This document shows, piece after piece, positions 9,033-18,177 of a stretch of 64,000 nucleotides of DNA; position 1 is the first letter of the stretch; each line of letters starts with the position of its first letter. The position numbers and the translations under genes were made by a program. Origin of the DNA: Aquiflexum sp. TKW24L. Lineage in GTDB: Bacteria > Bacteroidota > Bacteroidia > Cytophagales > Cyclobacteriaceae. Location of the stretch: the NCBI RefSeq assembly GCF_023502205.1, contig NZ_JAMFLG010000008.1, forward strand, positions 62,001 to 126,000. The letters are read 5' to 3'. The notes under the pieces were generated by a model. It saw only the letters and a list, made by a program, of their open reading frames with translations. It was not told the DNA's origin and made no database searches.

Positions 9033-10943
9033 TTACCATACACCATTTGCCACCATTTTGTTTTCTCTTAGGAGGGTAACCGTTCCTGTTTTTTCGATCG
9101 TTTCCCCTTTGGGAGTTTGGAAGGTGACTTTGTAGACATAATTGCCTGCAGGCAACAATTGACCATTCAACTGCCCATTCCATCCTTCGGCATTTTGGAT
9201 GGCATTCGAAAAAATCATTTCTCCCCATTTGTTAAAAATATCCATCCTATACCCACTGATTCCTTTGATTTCAGGTTTGAAGAGGTCATTCAAACCATCA
9301 TTGTTGGGAGAAAAAGCATTTGGCATCATGAGGTATTCACTTACTTGGTTGACTTTTACCTCCTCTTTTTGAACAGAGGAACAACCAAAAATATCATACG
9401 CCTTGAGTACAACTTTAAATTCTCCCGGCATTTTGAAAACATGGACAGGATCTTTTTCCAATGAAACTGTACCATCTCCAAAATCCCATTCCCAAGCAAT
9501 AAAGTCTTCAGATATTTTACTTTCAAATTTCAACTTATCATCGACCAAAATTTCTTCTTCGGTGTCTAGTTCAAGTTTTTTGAAATCAAACCCGAGTCTG
9601 TCAGCAGAAGCGATATTGCTGTAGTCGACAAAAATCTTCTCGGTAATTTTGCAGCCATAGGCGTCAGTTACTTCCACAGCCAATTCTCTCTCTGTCAAAA
9701 ATTCGATCTCTTGGGTGTTTTTGTTGACATTGAGCCATGTAATTTGATAAGGAGCTTTTCCACCTTTGATGCTGACCCAAGCCACGCCCTTCGCCTCATT
9801 GGTCTCACAGTTGACATCAACGGTGGTTTCTATCCTTGCGGTAAGTTTTTCCGGACCAGTGATGTTGAAAGTCTTTGAGGTTTCGCAACCCATTTGATCT
9901 ATGATTTTGACGCTATACTCACCAGAGGATACATTTTCAAGGTTTTTTTCTTTGCTACCATTGGTCCAAGAAAACGTAAATGGAGCCATTCCGCCTTCGA
10001 TATCGAGAGATATTTTACCTGATTTAGCATCAGCACAAAGCAAAACATTTGAAATCTCCGCCGATACAGACATTGGTTCGGCATCTTGGATGGAATAAGT
10101 CTTGGAAACGCTGCATCCGTTGGCATCCGTCACAGTCAATCCATATTCTCCTGCGATTAAGCCGTTGATTTTGTTTGTGGTTTTGCCATTGGACCACAGG
10201 AACTGAAACGGGGCTTTTCCTCCATCAGCAGTGACTGCAATCGAACCTTTGGGCTCATTGGAGCAGGATATGTGCGTTACTTCTTCTTTTAGCTGAATGG
10301 CTCCACTGTTGGATTTGATTTCAAAGTAGATGGTTTGGTTACAGTTGAACTTGTCGGAAACTTTCACAGAGTATGAGCCTGCCGAAAGGTCTTTGGCATG
10401 TAGCGCATCTGTCAAGCCATGGCTCCATTCGATTTTATAAGGTTCTCCCCTGCCCATTTTGATGTTAATTTTGGCTTCACCATCGGCGTTGCTACAGGAA
10501 ACATTTTTGGTTCCAGACATTTCGATGACTAAGGGAAAAGGCGGCTGAACAACAATTTTTTCTTTGATTTGATGGCCCTGACTGTCTTTTACCCAGACAG
10601 TATATGTTCCCGAGAGCAGGTTGTACCTGTTTTGAACAGTCTGAAGATTGTTCCAAACAAAAGTATAAGGTGGAACCCCGCCGGAAATATCCAATAAAAT
10701 ATGTCCTCTATCGGCATGGTTACAAAGCGCAAGCTGACCGCTTACTGTTACTTCCATATCTCCCGGATCTGGTATTCCGCTTTGATTCATGGTCCTGAAT
10801 ACCGATGCATCCAAGGCTACAGGTCTACGGATTTTGCTGTACAATTGCTCCAAGTAGATTCCTTGCGAAAAAGCAAACGGACTTATTACCTGAAAAAATA
10901 TCAGGATAAAAAGAGAGGTGAAAAGTCTTTTTTGCCAATTCAT
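9033..10943 (-). CDS. SprB-repeat/PKD surface protein with gliding-motility (T9SS) C-terminal domain
   Basis: About 636 residues from the ATG at 10943, which gives a clean signal peptide (MNWQKRLFTSLFILIFF ending AFSQ); an upstream in-frame start at 11006 would bury it. Roughly residues 75-440 hold five to six SprB-type repeats, recognisable by the recurring pattern of a Cys, GG.APF.F.WSNG, GEY.V.V.D..GC. A PKD-like domain follows (EWDFGDGTVSLEKDPVHVF). The C-terminus has NAFSPNNDGLNDLFKP, MDIFNKWGEMIF and GNYVYKVTF, the gliding-motility-associated type B sorting signal. By family knowledge it is exported by the type IX system and attached to or released from the cell surface; SprB itself is the mobile adhesin of gliding flavobacteria. 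A function in adhesion is inference. Confidence 0.92.
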   Translation of the reverse strand: MNWQKRLFTSLFILIFFQVISPFAFSQGIYLEQLYSKIRRPVALDASVFRTMNQSGIPDPGDMEVTVSGQLALCNHADRGHILLDISGGVPPYTFVWNNLQTVQNRYNLLSGTYTVWVKDSQGHQIKEKIVVQPPFPLVIEMSGTKNVSCSNADGEAKINIKMGRGEPYKIEWSHGLTDALHAKDLSAGSYSVKVSDKFNCNQTIYFEIKSNSGAIQLKEEVTHISCSNEPKGSIAVTADGGKAPFQFLWSNGKTTNKINGLIAGEYGLTVTDANGCSVSKTYSIQDAEPMSVSAEISNVLLCADAKSGKISLDIEGGMAPFTFSWTNGSKEKNLENVSSGEYSVKIIDQMGCETSKTFNITGPEKLTARIETTVDVNCETNEAKGVAWVSIKGGKAPYQITWLNVNKNTQEIEFLTERELAVEVTDAYGCKITEKIFVDYSNIASADRLGFDFKKLELDTEEEILVDDKLKFESKISEDFIAWEWDFGDGTVSLEKDPVHVFKMPGEFKVVLKAYDIFGCSSVQKEEVKVNQVSEYLMMPNAFSPNNDGLNDLFKPEIKGISGYRMDIFNKWGEMIFSNAIQNAEGWNGQLNGQLLPAGNYVYKVTFQTPKGETIEKTGTVTLLRENKMVANGVW

Positions 10944-11274
10944 TTTTATTAAAGGTTTTGCAAAAACAGCGCTCTTTGACCAAGGGATTTTGTGGTTTAA
11001 AAGCAAAAATCTGTTTTTAGAAAATTGAAATATTATTTTATGTTATTTGAATAAAACAAAATGATATCTCTGTGTTTGGGTGATTTTATTTAATTTAAAA
11101 AATAATATAATAGAAAACCAAGGAATGGAGATTAGTCAAGATATGGTAAAAATGTTGAAAATGATAGGCTTTGCCATCAATTTCAAAAACGCTTGGTAGA
11201 CCTACTTTTTTTGATGTATGAAGTGAAAAAAGAACTTCAGAAAAAATTGAAATAAATTTTCATCTATTTTCCTA
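10944..11274. other. AT-rich intergenic region, no gene seen
   Basis: This is the upstream region of the minus-strand SprB-repeat gene and the downstream region of lysA. It is very AT-rich. No open frame with a plausible product, RNA gene or clear promoter consensus was seen. Confidence 0.5.
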
Positions 11275-11280
11275 AAAAGA

Positions 11281-11312
11281 AAAAAACCCGACTTTTTTGA
11301 GTCGGGCTAAAT
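11281..11312 (-). terminator. Rho-independent terminator of lysA
   Basis: A CCCGAC/GTCGGG stem (arms 11287-11292 and 11301-11306) with an 8-base loop; read on the minus strand it is followed by a T-run. It begins about 20 bp beyond the lysA stop. Confidence 0.88.
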
Positions 11313-11330
11313 GTCTGAGGACATAATATT

Positions 11331-12563
11331 TTACAAACCGATATCAACCTGATGCCTTAAGATATCTTCAAAGGTTTCCCTTTCCCTGATGAGGTGCGCA
11401 TTGCCATTGAGGATTAAAACCTCAGCAGGACGAAGCCTAGAATTGTAATTGGAAGACATAGAGAAGCCATAAGCTCCTGCATTTTTTATCGCCAAAATAT
11501 CACCTTCCTGTACATCCTTTAATTTTCTGTCGGCTGCTATCGTATCCGTCTCGCAGATGTAGCCTACGATGGTATATATTCTTTCGGGACCTTCAAGTTT
11601 GGAAATATTCACCACCCCATGATAAGCATCGTACATCATCGGGCGGATCAGGTGGTTGAGTCCTGTATCGACGCCAACAAAAGTCGAGGCAGGAGTCGGT
11701 TTTACCACGTTGACTTTAGCCAATAGATAACCCGATTCTGACACAAGGAATTTTCCCGGTTCAAACCAGATTTCAAGCTCAGTACCATATTCCTGACAAA
11801 AAGATTTGAAAGCCTCAGAAACCCTTGATCCTACTTCTTCTATGTCGGTATAATTATCATCAGGCTTGTAAGCGACTTTAAAACCTCCTCCAAAATCAAG
11901 GAATTTGAGGCCACTGAATTCTCTTGCTGCATCAAAAACAATATTGGCTCCTCTGAGGAATACATCAGCATCAAGGATATCCGAACCGGTATGAATATGA
12001 AGACCAATTACGTTTAGGTCATGGGCCTCCACGACTTTGAGTACATGTTTTAGTTGAAGGATCGAGATACCAAACTTGCTGTCAATATGACCCACAGATA
12101 TTTTTGCATTGCCACCAGCAAGGATATGAGGATTTAACCGGATACAAATCGGAACCTGATTTCCATAATAAGTACCGAAATGCTCCAACATCGGGATGTT
12201 GTCGATATTGATCATCACTCCAAGGTCAACAGCTTTTTGGATTTCTTCAAAAGAAACACTGTTGGGTGTGTACATGATTTCTTGTGGTTCAAAACCGGCG
12301 TGCTGGCAAAGCATAACTTCCTCCAAAGAAACAGCATCCACTCCTGTACCTGCTTTTTTCAATAATTTCAGGATATTGATATTGGAAAGGGCCTTGGTAG
12401 CATATTTGATTTTGAGCTGGACTCCTGAAAAAGATTTTTGTAAAAGCTTTACCTTATTAAGGATTTTGTCCCCGTCATATACATATAAAGGTGTACCGTA
12501 TTCATTTGCCAAACCGATCAAAGAAACTCCCTGAATCTGATATTGCTGGTTTTTGACTTGCAT
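11331..12563 (-). CDS. lysA: Diaminopimelate decarboxylase
   Basis: PLP-dependent decarboxylation of meso-diaminopimelate to L-lysine, last step of lysine biosynthesis, cytosolic. 410 residues from ATG 12563; a start at 12602 would add 13 non-conserved residues. Fold type III (alanine racemase-like barrel): the PLP lysine lies in KYATKALSN, followed by GLHIHTGSDI, the phosphate-binding LDFGGGFKV and EPGKFLVSESG. The substrate-contacting VGYICETDTIA (catalytic Cys) and AGAYGFSMSSNYNSRLRP come from the C-terminal beta domain, and the protein ends with LIRERETFEDIL, all diagnostic for LysA rather than arginine or ornithine decarboxylases. It stands alone, with its own terminator. Confidence 0.96.
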   Translation of the reverse strand: MQVKNQQYQIQGVSLIGLANEYGTPLYVYDGDKILNKVKLLQKSFSGVQLKIKYATKALSNINILKLLKKAGTGVDAVSLEEVMLCQHAGFEPQEIMYTPNSVSFEEIQKAVDLGVMINIDNIPMLEHFGTYYGNQVPICIRLNPHILAGGNAKISVGHIDSKFGISILQLKHVLKVVEAHDLNVIGLHIHTGSDILDADVFLRGANIVFDAAREFSGLKFLDFGGGFKVAYKPDDNYTDIEEVGSRVSEAFKSFCQEYGTELEIWFEPGKFLVSESGYLLAKVNVVKPTPASTFVGVDTGLNHLIRPMMYDAYHGVVNISKLEGPERIYTIVGYICETDTIAADRKLKDVQEGDILAIKNAGAYGFSMSSNYNSRLRPAEVLILNGNAHLIRERETFEDILRHQVDIGL

Positions 12564-12711
12564 GAAACTAAATTTAAGCCCCAAAGATAAGGATAGAACC
12601 ACAATAAAAAAGATTGAAAATAGGCTCCTTTAATCTTCTTTGATTGAAATCCGTTAGGTAATTTCCACAGTTAAATTATGTTAACCTCAACTCATCCCAT
12701 CCAAGAAGGAA

Positions 12712-12719
12712 TAAATTTG
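12712..12719 (+). promoter_or_regulatory. Bacteroidota -7 box (TAAATTTG) for the histidine kinase operon
   Basis: TAAATTTG matches the TAnnTTTG -7 element. It ends four bases before the ATG at 12724, so transcription would start at or next to the start codon, implying a leaderless or nearly leaderless message. No clear TTTG -33 element stands at the usual distance, which lowers certainty. Confidence 0.45.
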
Positions 12720-12723
12720 CATC

Positions 12724-14436
12724 ATGTCGAGCTCACAAATGAAACTTATCATAGTCCTGATGTCCATCGCCAGTCTTGGGCTGGTGGGATTTCAATACTA
12801 TTGGATCAGAAATGCGCTCCGCATCAACGAGGATAGATTTGAACAGGCAGTCTACCAATCATTAGCCGCTACAATTGCCCAAATCGAGAAAGATGAAACG
12901 AGTGATGTTTTTTTGAGCTACCTCGCTCAGGACACTTTACTTCAACAATCTCTGGTCAACCAGATAGAGCCGATTGTGGTCCAGATTCGCCAAAGACCCA
13001 TTTCGGGAAGAAGGAGACCTTCAGTAACCGACACACTCCTTCAGGAACCTATCCCTCAGATAAGTCAAAGTTTTAGAAGGTTGATTGAAGCAAGAGGTCT
13101 TGACAAATCTGTGATGGACGACCTCGATAATTTCTTTACAACCCTGACTCCAGAAATCGCTTCTTCGATGTTTACCCCCGACGAAATGGAGATTTTACTT
13201 CAGGAAAGGGAGCGGCAGCTGAAATACCTGAACCAATCCGAAAAAGTGTACAGGAGTAGATATGGATTTGCCCCTAATCCGGATTTTGTAGAGGAGTACA
13301 ATATCCCCATGGATTTTTTGGAGAAGATCAGGATAGCCAATCAAAAAATCGCATTGTTTGACCGTGCTTGGGGAGAATTGATTGGAAAAAAAGATGTCTT
13401 TTCTAGAATGGATACCGGTCAGGTTAATCAAATCCTGAAAAATAACCTTCAAGAAAAAGGGATTAATCAACCTTTCGAATTGGGGATAATCAATGAAAAA
13501 GGGAAGCTTTTTCCTGTCACAGCTTTATTAGATTCATTTTCTTTGGTCAATTCCAAAATGCAGGCAAGGTTATTTCCGGGGGATATTATTCCGCAGGAAA
13601 ATTTCCTTTTTATCCATTTTCCAAATAAAAGAGCCTATGTTTTCAAACAAATATGGCTTCCAGTGCTGAGTTCGGTACTGTTTATCGGAATCGTAATTTT
13701 CTGTTTTGTCTATGCCATCAGGGTGATTATCCGGCAAAAAAACCTTTCAGAAATCAAGAATGATTTTATCAACAACATGACCCATGAATTCAAAACTCCT
13801 ATTGCAACGGTCAGTCTTGCAGTAGAAGCTTTGCAAGATCCTGAATTGTTGAATCAGGAATCTTTCCGCAAAAGATACCTGAACATCATCAAAGACGAGA
13901 ACAAAAGATTGGGAGGTCAGGTGGAGAAAGTTTTGCAGGCAGCTACCTTGGAGAAAAAGGAGTTCAGCTTGAAAATGGAATATGTCGACTTGACGGAAAT
14001 TTTGGAAAATGCAAAAACACAATTTGAACTTCAGGTGGAAAATAAAGGTGGAAAAATCACCTTTGAAAACAGGATGACCGATCCCAATCTGATGTCGGAT
14101 CCTTTCCATTTGTCGCACATTATCAATAACCTGCTCGATAACGCCAACAAATACAGCAAAGACAGTCCCATCATCCACATCAAAGCTTGGGACCAAAACG
14201 GTTTTGTTTTCGTGTCTATCCAGGACAATGGAATAGGCATGTCAAAAGAAGCCACCAAGAAAATTTTCGATAAATTCTACAGGATTCCCACAGGCAATGT
14301 CCACGATGTGAAAGGCTTTGGACTTGGACTATCCTATGTCAAAACCATTATCGAAGCACACAAAGGTGAAATATCAGTAAGCAGTGAACCAGGAAAAGGA
14401 AGTATATTTACCATCAAACTCCCCAAGACACCATGA
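12724..14436 (+). CDS. Sensor histidine kinase (membrane, HisKA/HATPase)
   Basis: 570 residues. A first membrane segment lies at about residues 7-27, then a periplasmic region of about 285 residues without a named domain, then a second membrane segment (LPVLSSVLFIGIVIFCFVYA). The kinase core follows: H-box NNMTHEFKTPIATVS with phospho-acceptor His354, N-box HIINNLLDNANKYSK, G1 IQDNGIGMS and G2 GFGLGLSYVKTII. All are intact. Its stop overlaps the response regulator start (ATGA, 4 bp), so the two form one operon with the BNR-repeat lipoprotein. Signal sensed is unknown; the long periplasmic part suggests an envelope signal. Confidence 0.95.
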   Translation: MSSSQMKLIIVLMSIASLGLVGFQYYWIRNALRINEDRFEQAVYQSLAATIAQIEKDETSDVFLSYLAQDTLLQQSLVNQIEPIVVQIRQRPISGRRRPSVTDTLLQEPIPQISQSFRRLIEARGLDKSVMDDLDNFFTTLTPEIASSMFTPDEMEILLQERERQLKYLNQSEKVYRSRYGFAPNPDFVEEYNIPMDFLEKIRIANQKIALFDRAWGELIGKKDVFSRMDTGQVNQILKNNLQEKGINQPFELGIINEKGKLFPVTALLDSFSLVNSKMQARLFPGDIIPQENFLFIHFPNKRAYVFKQIWLPVLSSVLFIGIVIFCFVYAIRVIIRQKNLSEIKNDFINNMTHEFKTPIATVSLAVEALQDPELLNQESFRKRYLNIIKDENKRLGGQVEKVLQAATLEKKEFSLKMEYVDLTEILENAKTQFELQVENKGGKITFENRMTDPNLMSDPFHLSHIINNLLDNANKYSKDSPIIHIKAWDQNGFVFVSIQDNGIGMSKEATKKIFDKFYRIPTGNVHDVKGFGLGLSYVKTIIEAHKGEISVSSEPGKGSIFTIKLPKTP

Positions 14437-15125
14437 GCAAACCAAAACTATTAGTAGTAGAAGATGATCCGAATCTAGGGGATATCCTGCAGGAATACCT
14501 GACCATGAAAGGCTATGAAACTACCCTCTGCCGTGATGGTGACGAAGGTTGGTCCAAGTTTAAAAAGGACAAATACAGCATGGCTATCTTAGATATCATG
14601 ATGCCAAAGAAAGACGGCTTTACCCTAGGCAAAGAGATCAAGAAAGTTCAGGAAGACCTTCCGATCATTTACCTGACTGCCAAAAATCTCAAAGAAGATA
14701 TCATCGAAGGATTGAAAATCGGTGCGGATGATTACATCACCAAGCCTTTTAGCATGGAAGAATTATTGCTCCGGATAGGTGCCATTCTCCGTCGAACACA
14801 AAAGTCGGAGGAAGTAAATACATTGAAGCTGTATAATTTTGGTGAATTCGAGCTGCATTATGATGAGCAATACATCAAAGGCCCATCAGGCATACACAAA
14901 CTCACTTCCAAAGAGAATGAACTGATCAGGTTATTGGCCTCTGAAATCAACAAACTGGTAAACAGAAGCCACGCCTTGAAGCAGATTTGGGGAGATGATT
15001 CTTATTTCAATGCGCGAAGCATGGATGTGTACCTCAGCAAAATCCGGAAAATCCTCAAAGACGATCCCAAAGTCCAGATCATCACGATCCACGGGGAAGG
15101 TTTCAAAATGGTAGTGACAGACTAA
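14433..15125 (+). CDS. OmpR-family response regulator
   Basis: 230 residues. Receiver domain (about 1-120) with the acidic pair in VVEDDP, phospho-acceptor Asp54 (MAILDIMMPKKDGF), conserved Thr in YLTAKN and Lys in YITKPFS. The C-terminal winged helix (about 130-228) contains LTSKENELIRLLA, VNRSHALKQIWGDDSYFNARSMDVY and IITIHGEGFKMV, diagnostic for the OmpR/PhoB class. Start ATG 14433 overlaps the kinase stop. It should act as a DNA-binding transcription factor activated by the upstream kinase; targets are unknown but the BNR lipoprotein 2 bp downstream is a likely one. Confidence 0.96.
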   Translation: MSKPKLLVVEDDPNLGDILQEYLTMKGYETTLCRDGDEGWSKFKKDKYSMAILDIMMPKKDGFTLGKEIKKVQEDLPIIYLTAKNLKEDIIEGLKIGADDYITKPFSMEELLLRIGAILRRTQKSEEVNTLKLYNFGEFELHYDEQYIKGPSGIHKLTSKENELIRLLASEINKLVNRSHALKQIWGDDSYFNARSMDVYLSKIRKILKDDPKVQIITIHGEGFKMVVTD

Positions 15126-15127
15126 AA

Positions 15128-16360
15128 ATGATCAAAAAAAACAGCAATCAAATAATTGTATTGGGCTTCCTCTCGGGGATAGCCCTTTTTTCTTGTGCGC
15201 AAAAAAAGCAGGAAACCATTGTTCCTTCGGTAGGATTGGTGAAGGAATTTTCTTCCGAAAATGCCCATATCGAAGAGCCGTATCTTTTCACTTCTCTTCA
15301 AGGGGACACGTATCTTTCTTGGATAGAAAAATCTGATTCTGTCAATATTTTTAAATTCTCCAAGTTGGAAGGGGAAACTTTTTCCCCTGAAACCATCATA
15401 TCGCAAGGATCAGATTGGTTTGTCAATTGGGCGGATTATCCACAGATGTCAGCTTTTGCAGACGGGACTTTGATCGCTGCATTTTTGCAAAAAAGCGGCG
15501 AAGGAACCTTTGCCTACGATGTCAGGATCACCATTTCCAAAGATGGGAACCAATGGTCTGAGCCCTTTGTCCTGCACGATGACAACACCCAAACAGAACA
15601 TGGATTTGTTTCCATGGTTCCTTGGGGAGAAAATGTACTTGTCACTTGGTTGGATGGAAGGAATACCGGAGGTGGTGGGCACGAACATAACCATGACCAC
15701 GGTCATCATGGTCAAATGACGGTTAGGGCGGCGGTATTGGATACTGAAGGGAAGAAAATAGACGAATGGGAATTGGACAACAGGGTCTGTGATTGCTGTC
15801 AGACGACGGCGACCATGACCGAGGAAGGTCCCGTGGTGATCTTCAGAGACAGGTCTGAAACCGAAATCAGGGATTTGGGGATTGCAAAATTTGAAAACGG
15901 AAATTGGAAGGAAACGGCACCGGTTTATATGGATTTGTGGGAAATAGCCGCCTGTCCAGTCAATGGCCCGAGGGTGTCCGCTATGGAAAATCAAGTTGCC
16001 GTGGCTTGGTACACCGGAGCAAAGGACAATCCTGAAGTGAAAGTGTCCTTTTCTGATGACAACGGAAAATCTTTTAATCCTCCCACCAAAATCGACCTTG
16101 GACAAACCCTCGGCCGCGTGGACATCGAGATGATAGCCAAAGACAATGCGATGGTATGCTGGATGGAGGAAGGAAAAATTCTCGTCCGATCAGTGAGTTC
16201 CTCCGGTAAATTGGGTAATCCGATCCAATTGGCTACCTCATCCGACAAAAGAAGTAGTGGTTTTCCCCAAATGACCAAAAACGGAAATACACTTTGGTTT
16301 GCCTGGACGGATGATTCTGGGAATCTGAAAAAAGTCAAAGTCGCAAAAATGCCAATTTAA
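15128..16360 (+). CDS. BNR-repeat (exo-alpha-sialidase-like fold) lipoprotein with CDCC and His-rich loop
   Basis: 410 residues. Lipoprotein signal peptide with lipobox LFSCA (Cys about residue 23), so probably anchored in the outer or inner membrane facing the periplasm. The body contains repeated beta-propeller-type segments (ITISKDGNQWSEPFV, VSFSDDNGKSFNPP, FAWTDDSGNLKKV), as in BNR/Asp-box proteins. It lacks a recognisable set of sialidase catalytic residues. Two odd features: an insert GGGGHEHNHDHGHHGQ and the cluster NRVCDCCQTTA, both suitable for metal binding (inference). It begins 2 bp after the response regulator and overlaps convergently by four bases with the next gene. Likely a metal- or glycan-related envelope protein controlled by the two-component system. 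Confidence 0.8.
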   Translation: MIKKNSNQIIVLGFLSGIALFSCAQKKQETIVPSVGLVKEFSSENAHIEEPYLFTSLQGDTYLSWIEKSDSVNIFKFSKLEGETFSPETIISQGSDWFVNWADYPQMSAFADGTLIAAFLQKSGEGTFAYDVRITISKDGNQWSEPFVLHDDNTQTEHGFVSMVPWGENVLVTWLDGRNTGGGGHEHNHDHGHHGQMTVRAAVLDTEGKKIDEWELDNRVCDCCQTTATMTEEGPVVIFRDRSETEIRDLGIAKFENGNWKETAPVYMDLWEIAACPVNGPRVSAMENQVAVAWYTGAKDNPEVKVSFSDDNGKSFNPPTKIDLGQTLGRVDIEMIAKDNAMVCWMEEGKILVRSVSSSGKLGNPIQLATSSDKRSSGFPQMTKNGNTLWFAWTDDSGNLKKVKVAKMPI

Positions 16361-17187
16361 TAGTTGGTATCAGTTCTAGATACCACACCTAACAGCATTT
16401 CCATTTTTCCCTTAAAGTCAATAATCCGTTCTGAAGGATATAAATACTCTGCTTTAAGCAATTGCACATAGGCGGCTTTGTATTTTTGCTCATCAAATTT
16501 TTTGACCGCATCATTATAATATTGCAACCCTGCCAATTCACGGAGTCCGATTTTTTCGAATAGGGTATTGGATTCATTTTTGGAAAAAAACGATCCCACC
16601 TCAACTGGCTTCAGGTTGGCAGATTTAGATGAATGAATGATAAAACTGTTTAGAAATCCCATAGTCTTCTTCTCTCCCAAGATCAGTCCTTCATTTGCAA
16701 AAGTACTTTCTATAATAAATGGTGTTTTCTTAAAAATTCCTTGGATGAATACGTGCTCTTCAGTTTCGATGATCTGATATGGAATATCAAACCGGTTTAA
16801 GAGCAAGGCATAAACAGCAGTTCCCGTGACGCAATCATAAATCCCCTGATCAATTGTCTTTGAGAAGTTGGCGTTTTTTTGGTATTCTTTCAAAAGCTGT
16901 TGTTGAGCAATGATGTAGATATCAGACAGGATCCTTATGTTTTTTCTCTTTTTGTTGGAGAACTTATCCAAATTAGATACGACTTGGTTCCAATTTGTCA
17001 GGGAAAGGTTTTCATTTGGATAAAGAGATTGGAGTAATAAAAATGGATTATCCTGATGGTTAAAAAGTAATTCTCTTTCAGAAGTATTGTCAAAAACAGG
17101 AAGAATCAGATGGTCAATTTTATCTTGGGAGCTAGCCGAGAAGCTAACCAATAGCAGAGATAACAGTATCGTTGACAATTTTTTCAT
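16357..17187 (-). CDS. Secreted transglutaminase-like protein
   Basis: 276 residues with a signal peptide (MKKLSTILLSLLLVSFSASSQ). The centre has DQGIYDCVTGTAVYALLLNRFDIPYQIIETEEHVFI, which resembles the Cys and His parts of a transglutaminase-like (papain-fold) domain: Cys in YDCVTG and His in EEHVFI. The C-terminal 70 residues look helical with a TPR-like pattern (YYNDAVKKFDEQKYKAAYVQLLKAEYLY). The fold assignment is by pattern only. Its 3' end overlaps the BNR lipoprotein gene by four bases on the opposite strand. Confidence 0.65.
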   Translation of the reverse strand: MKKLSTILLSLLLVSFSASSQDKIDHLILPVFDNTSERELLFNHQDNPFLLLQSLYPNENLSLTNWNQVVSNLDKFSNKKRKNIRILSDIYIIAQQQLLKEYQKNANFSKTIDQGIYDCVTGTAVYALLLNRFDIPYQIIETEEHVFIQGIFKKTPFIIESTFANEGLILGEKKTMGFLNSFIIHSSKSANLKPVEVGSFFSKNESNTLFEKIGLRELAGLQYYNDAVKKFDEQKYKAAYVQLLKAEYLYPSERIIDFKGKMEMLLGVVSRTDTNY

Positions 17188-17530
17188 TTACTTCGAGGAG
17201 CATATGGTAACATTAGGTTAATCCAAAATTAACAATAAATTAATATAAAGGAAATAAATGATCATAAACTTAACATTAAAATAATATTGAAAGTTAAGTA
17301 TTGTAAAAAATGCTTTTTCTGAAAAGGATTTTGGATTGTGTGATGAAATGTAGCAGTGCTAAAAATTGGACAAGAAGCTCTAAAAACATTCTGACTTTAC
17401 TCTTGATCAATAGGAGCATGAGTTATGGAGGACTTAATTCAGAATTCTGAATTCTTAACTCCACACTATCCTTCTCAAATCTCCCGTCTTAATTCTCGCT
17501 TCTCGTCTCTCGCTTCTCGTCTCTCGACTC
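17188..17530. other. Intergenic region with a short tandem repeat
   Basis: Upstream half is AT-rich and contains the promoter region of the transglutaminase-like gene. A 14-bp palindrome TTCAGAATTCTGAA lies at 17438-17451. At 17495-17522 the 14-bp unit CTCGCTTCTCGTCT occurs twice in tandem and continues as a degenerate third copy to the end of rlmH. No gene seen. Confidence 0.6.
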
Positions 17531-18004
17531 TCATTGATGGTGATAAGGTTCATTCTTCAGGATCGTAAAAGCCCTATAAAGTTGCTCGACAAAAAATACC
17601 CGGACCATTTGGTGGGAAAAGGTCATTTTGGAAAGTGAGATTTTGCCGTTTGCCCTTTGGTACACTTCGGCTGAAAATCCATAAGTACCGCCGATGACAA
17701 AGACCAATTGCTTCAAGCCTGCATTCATTTTCTTTTGGAGGTAGTCGGAAAAATCCACGGAGGAATATTGCTTTCCCTGTTCATCGAGCAGCACCAACTC
17801 ATCGGAAGTCTGTACTTTTTTCAAAATCAGTTCTCCTTCTTTTTCCTTTTGGGAAGCTTCGCTGAGGTTTTTAGAGTTTTTTAGATCAGGGATGATTTCC
17901 AACTCGAACTTGATATAAAACCCCAAGCGCTTGCTGTATTCCTCCAAAAGGGACTGAATGGCTACATGGTCTGTTTTGCCTACGGCGATAAGTCTGATCT
18001 GCAT
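17531..18004 (-). CDS. rlmH: 23S rRNA (pseudouridine-1915 N3)-methyltransferase
   Basis: SPOUT-class methyltransferase that methylates pseudouridine 1915 of 23S rRNA in helix 69, using SAM, as a dimer on the ribosome. 157 residues, normal for RlmH. Starts MQIRLIAVGKTD; the trefoil-knot SAM site is visible as VFVIGGTYGFS followed by ISLSKMTFSHQMVRVFFVEQLYRA and the conserved end YHHQ. Standing alone between a repeat-bearing spacer and the AT-rich TIR island. Confidence 0.96.
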   Translation of the reverse strand: MQIRLIAVGKTDHVAIQSLLEEYSKRLGFYIKFELEIIPDLKNSKNLSEASQKEKEGELILKKVQTSDELVLLDEQGKQYSSVDFSDYLQKKMNAGLKQLVFVIGGTYGFSAEVYQRANGKISLSKMTFSHQMVRVFFVEQLYRAFTILKNEPYHHQ

Positions 18005-18158
18005 CCTGCAAAATAATTAAAGGATTATCGAATAATGTTGGGTGAGGAGATTTTATTGGGAAAAATATTGTATTTCTTAGGTTTGTATAAAAGGAAGCTT
18101 GGATATTTAGGATTTTGGTTCTACGTTTAGATACTTCAAATAGATCCGCAACCATTGT

Positions 18159-18177
18159 GCTATTTGTTACAAATAGC
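18159..18177. repeat. Inverted repeat upstream of the TIR gene
   Basis: Perfect 8-bp arms GCTATTTG and CAAATAGC with a 3-base spacer, centred 65 bp upstream of the TIR start codon. Arms of this size fit a dimeric regulator's operator; a cruciform or recombination site cannot be excluded. Confidence 0.45.

Noticed and set aside
10944-11006. Upstream start of the SprB-repeat protein at 11006
   Set aside because: It would place 21 residues in front of the signal peptide, which begins well at the ATG at 10943.
15449-16105. 218-residue minus-strand frame opposite the BNR lipoprotein gene
   Set aside because: Lies wholly antisense to a gene with a clear lipobox and repeats; its own product shows no motif. 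Treated as a shadow.
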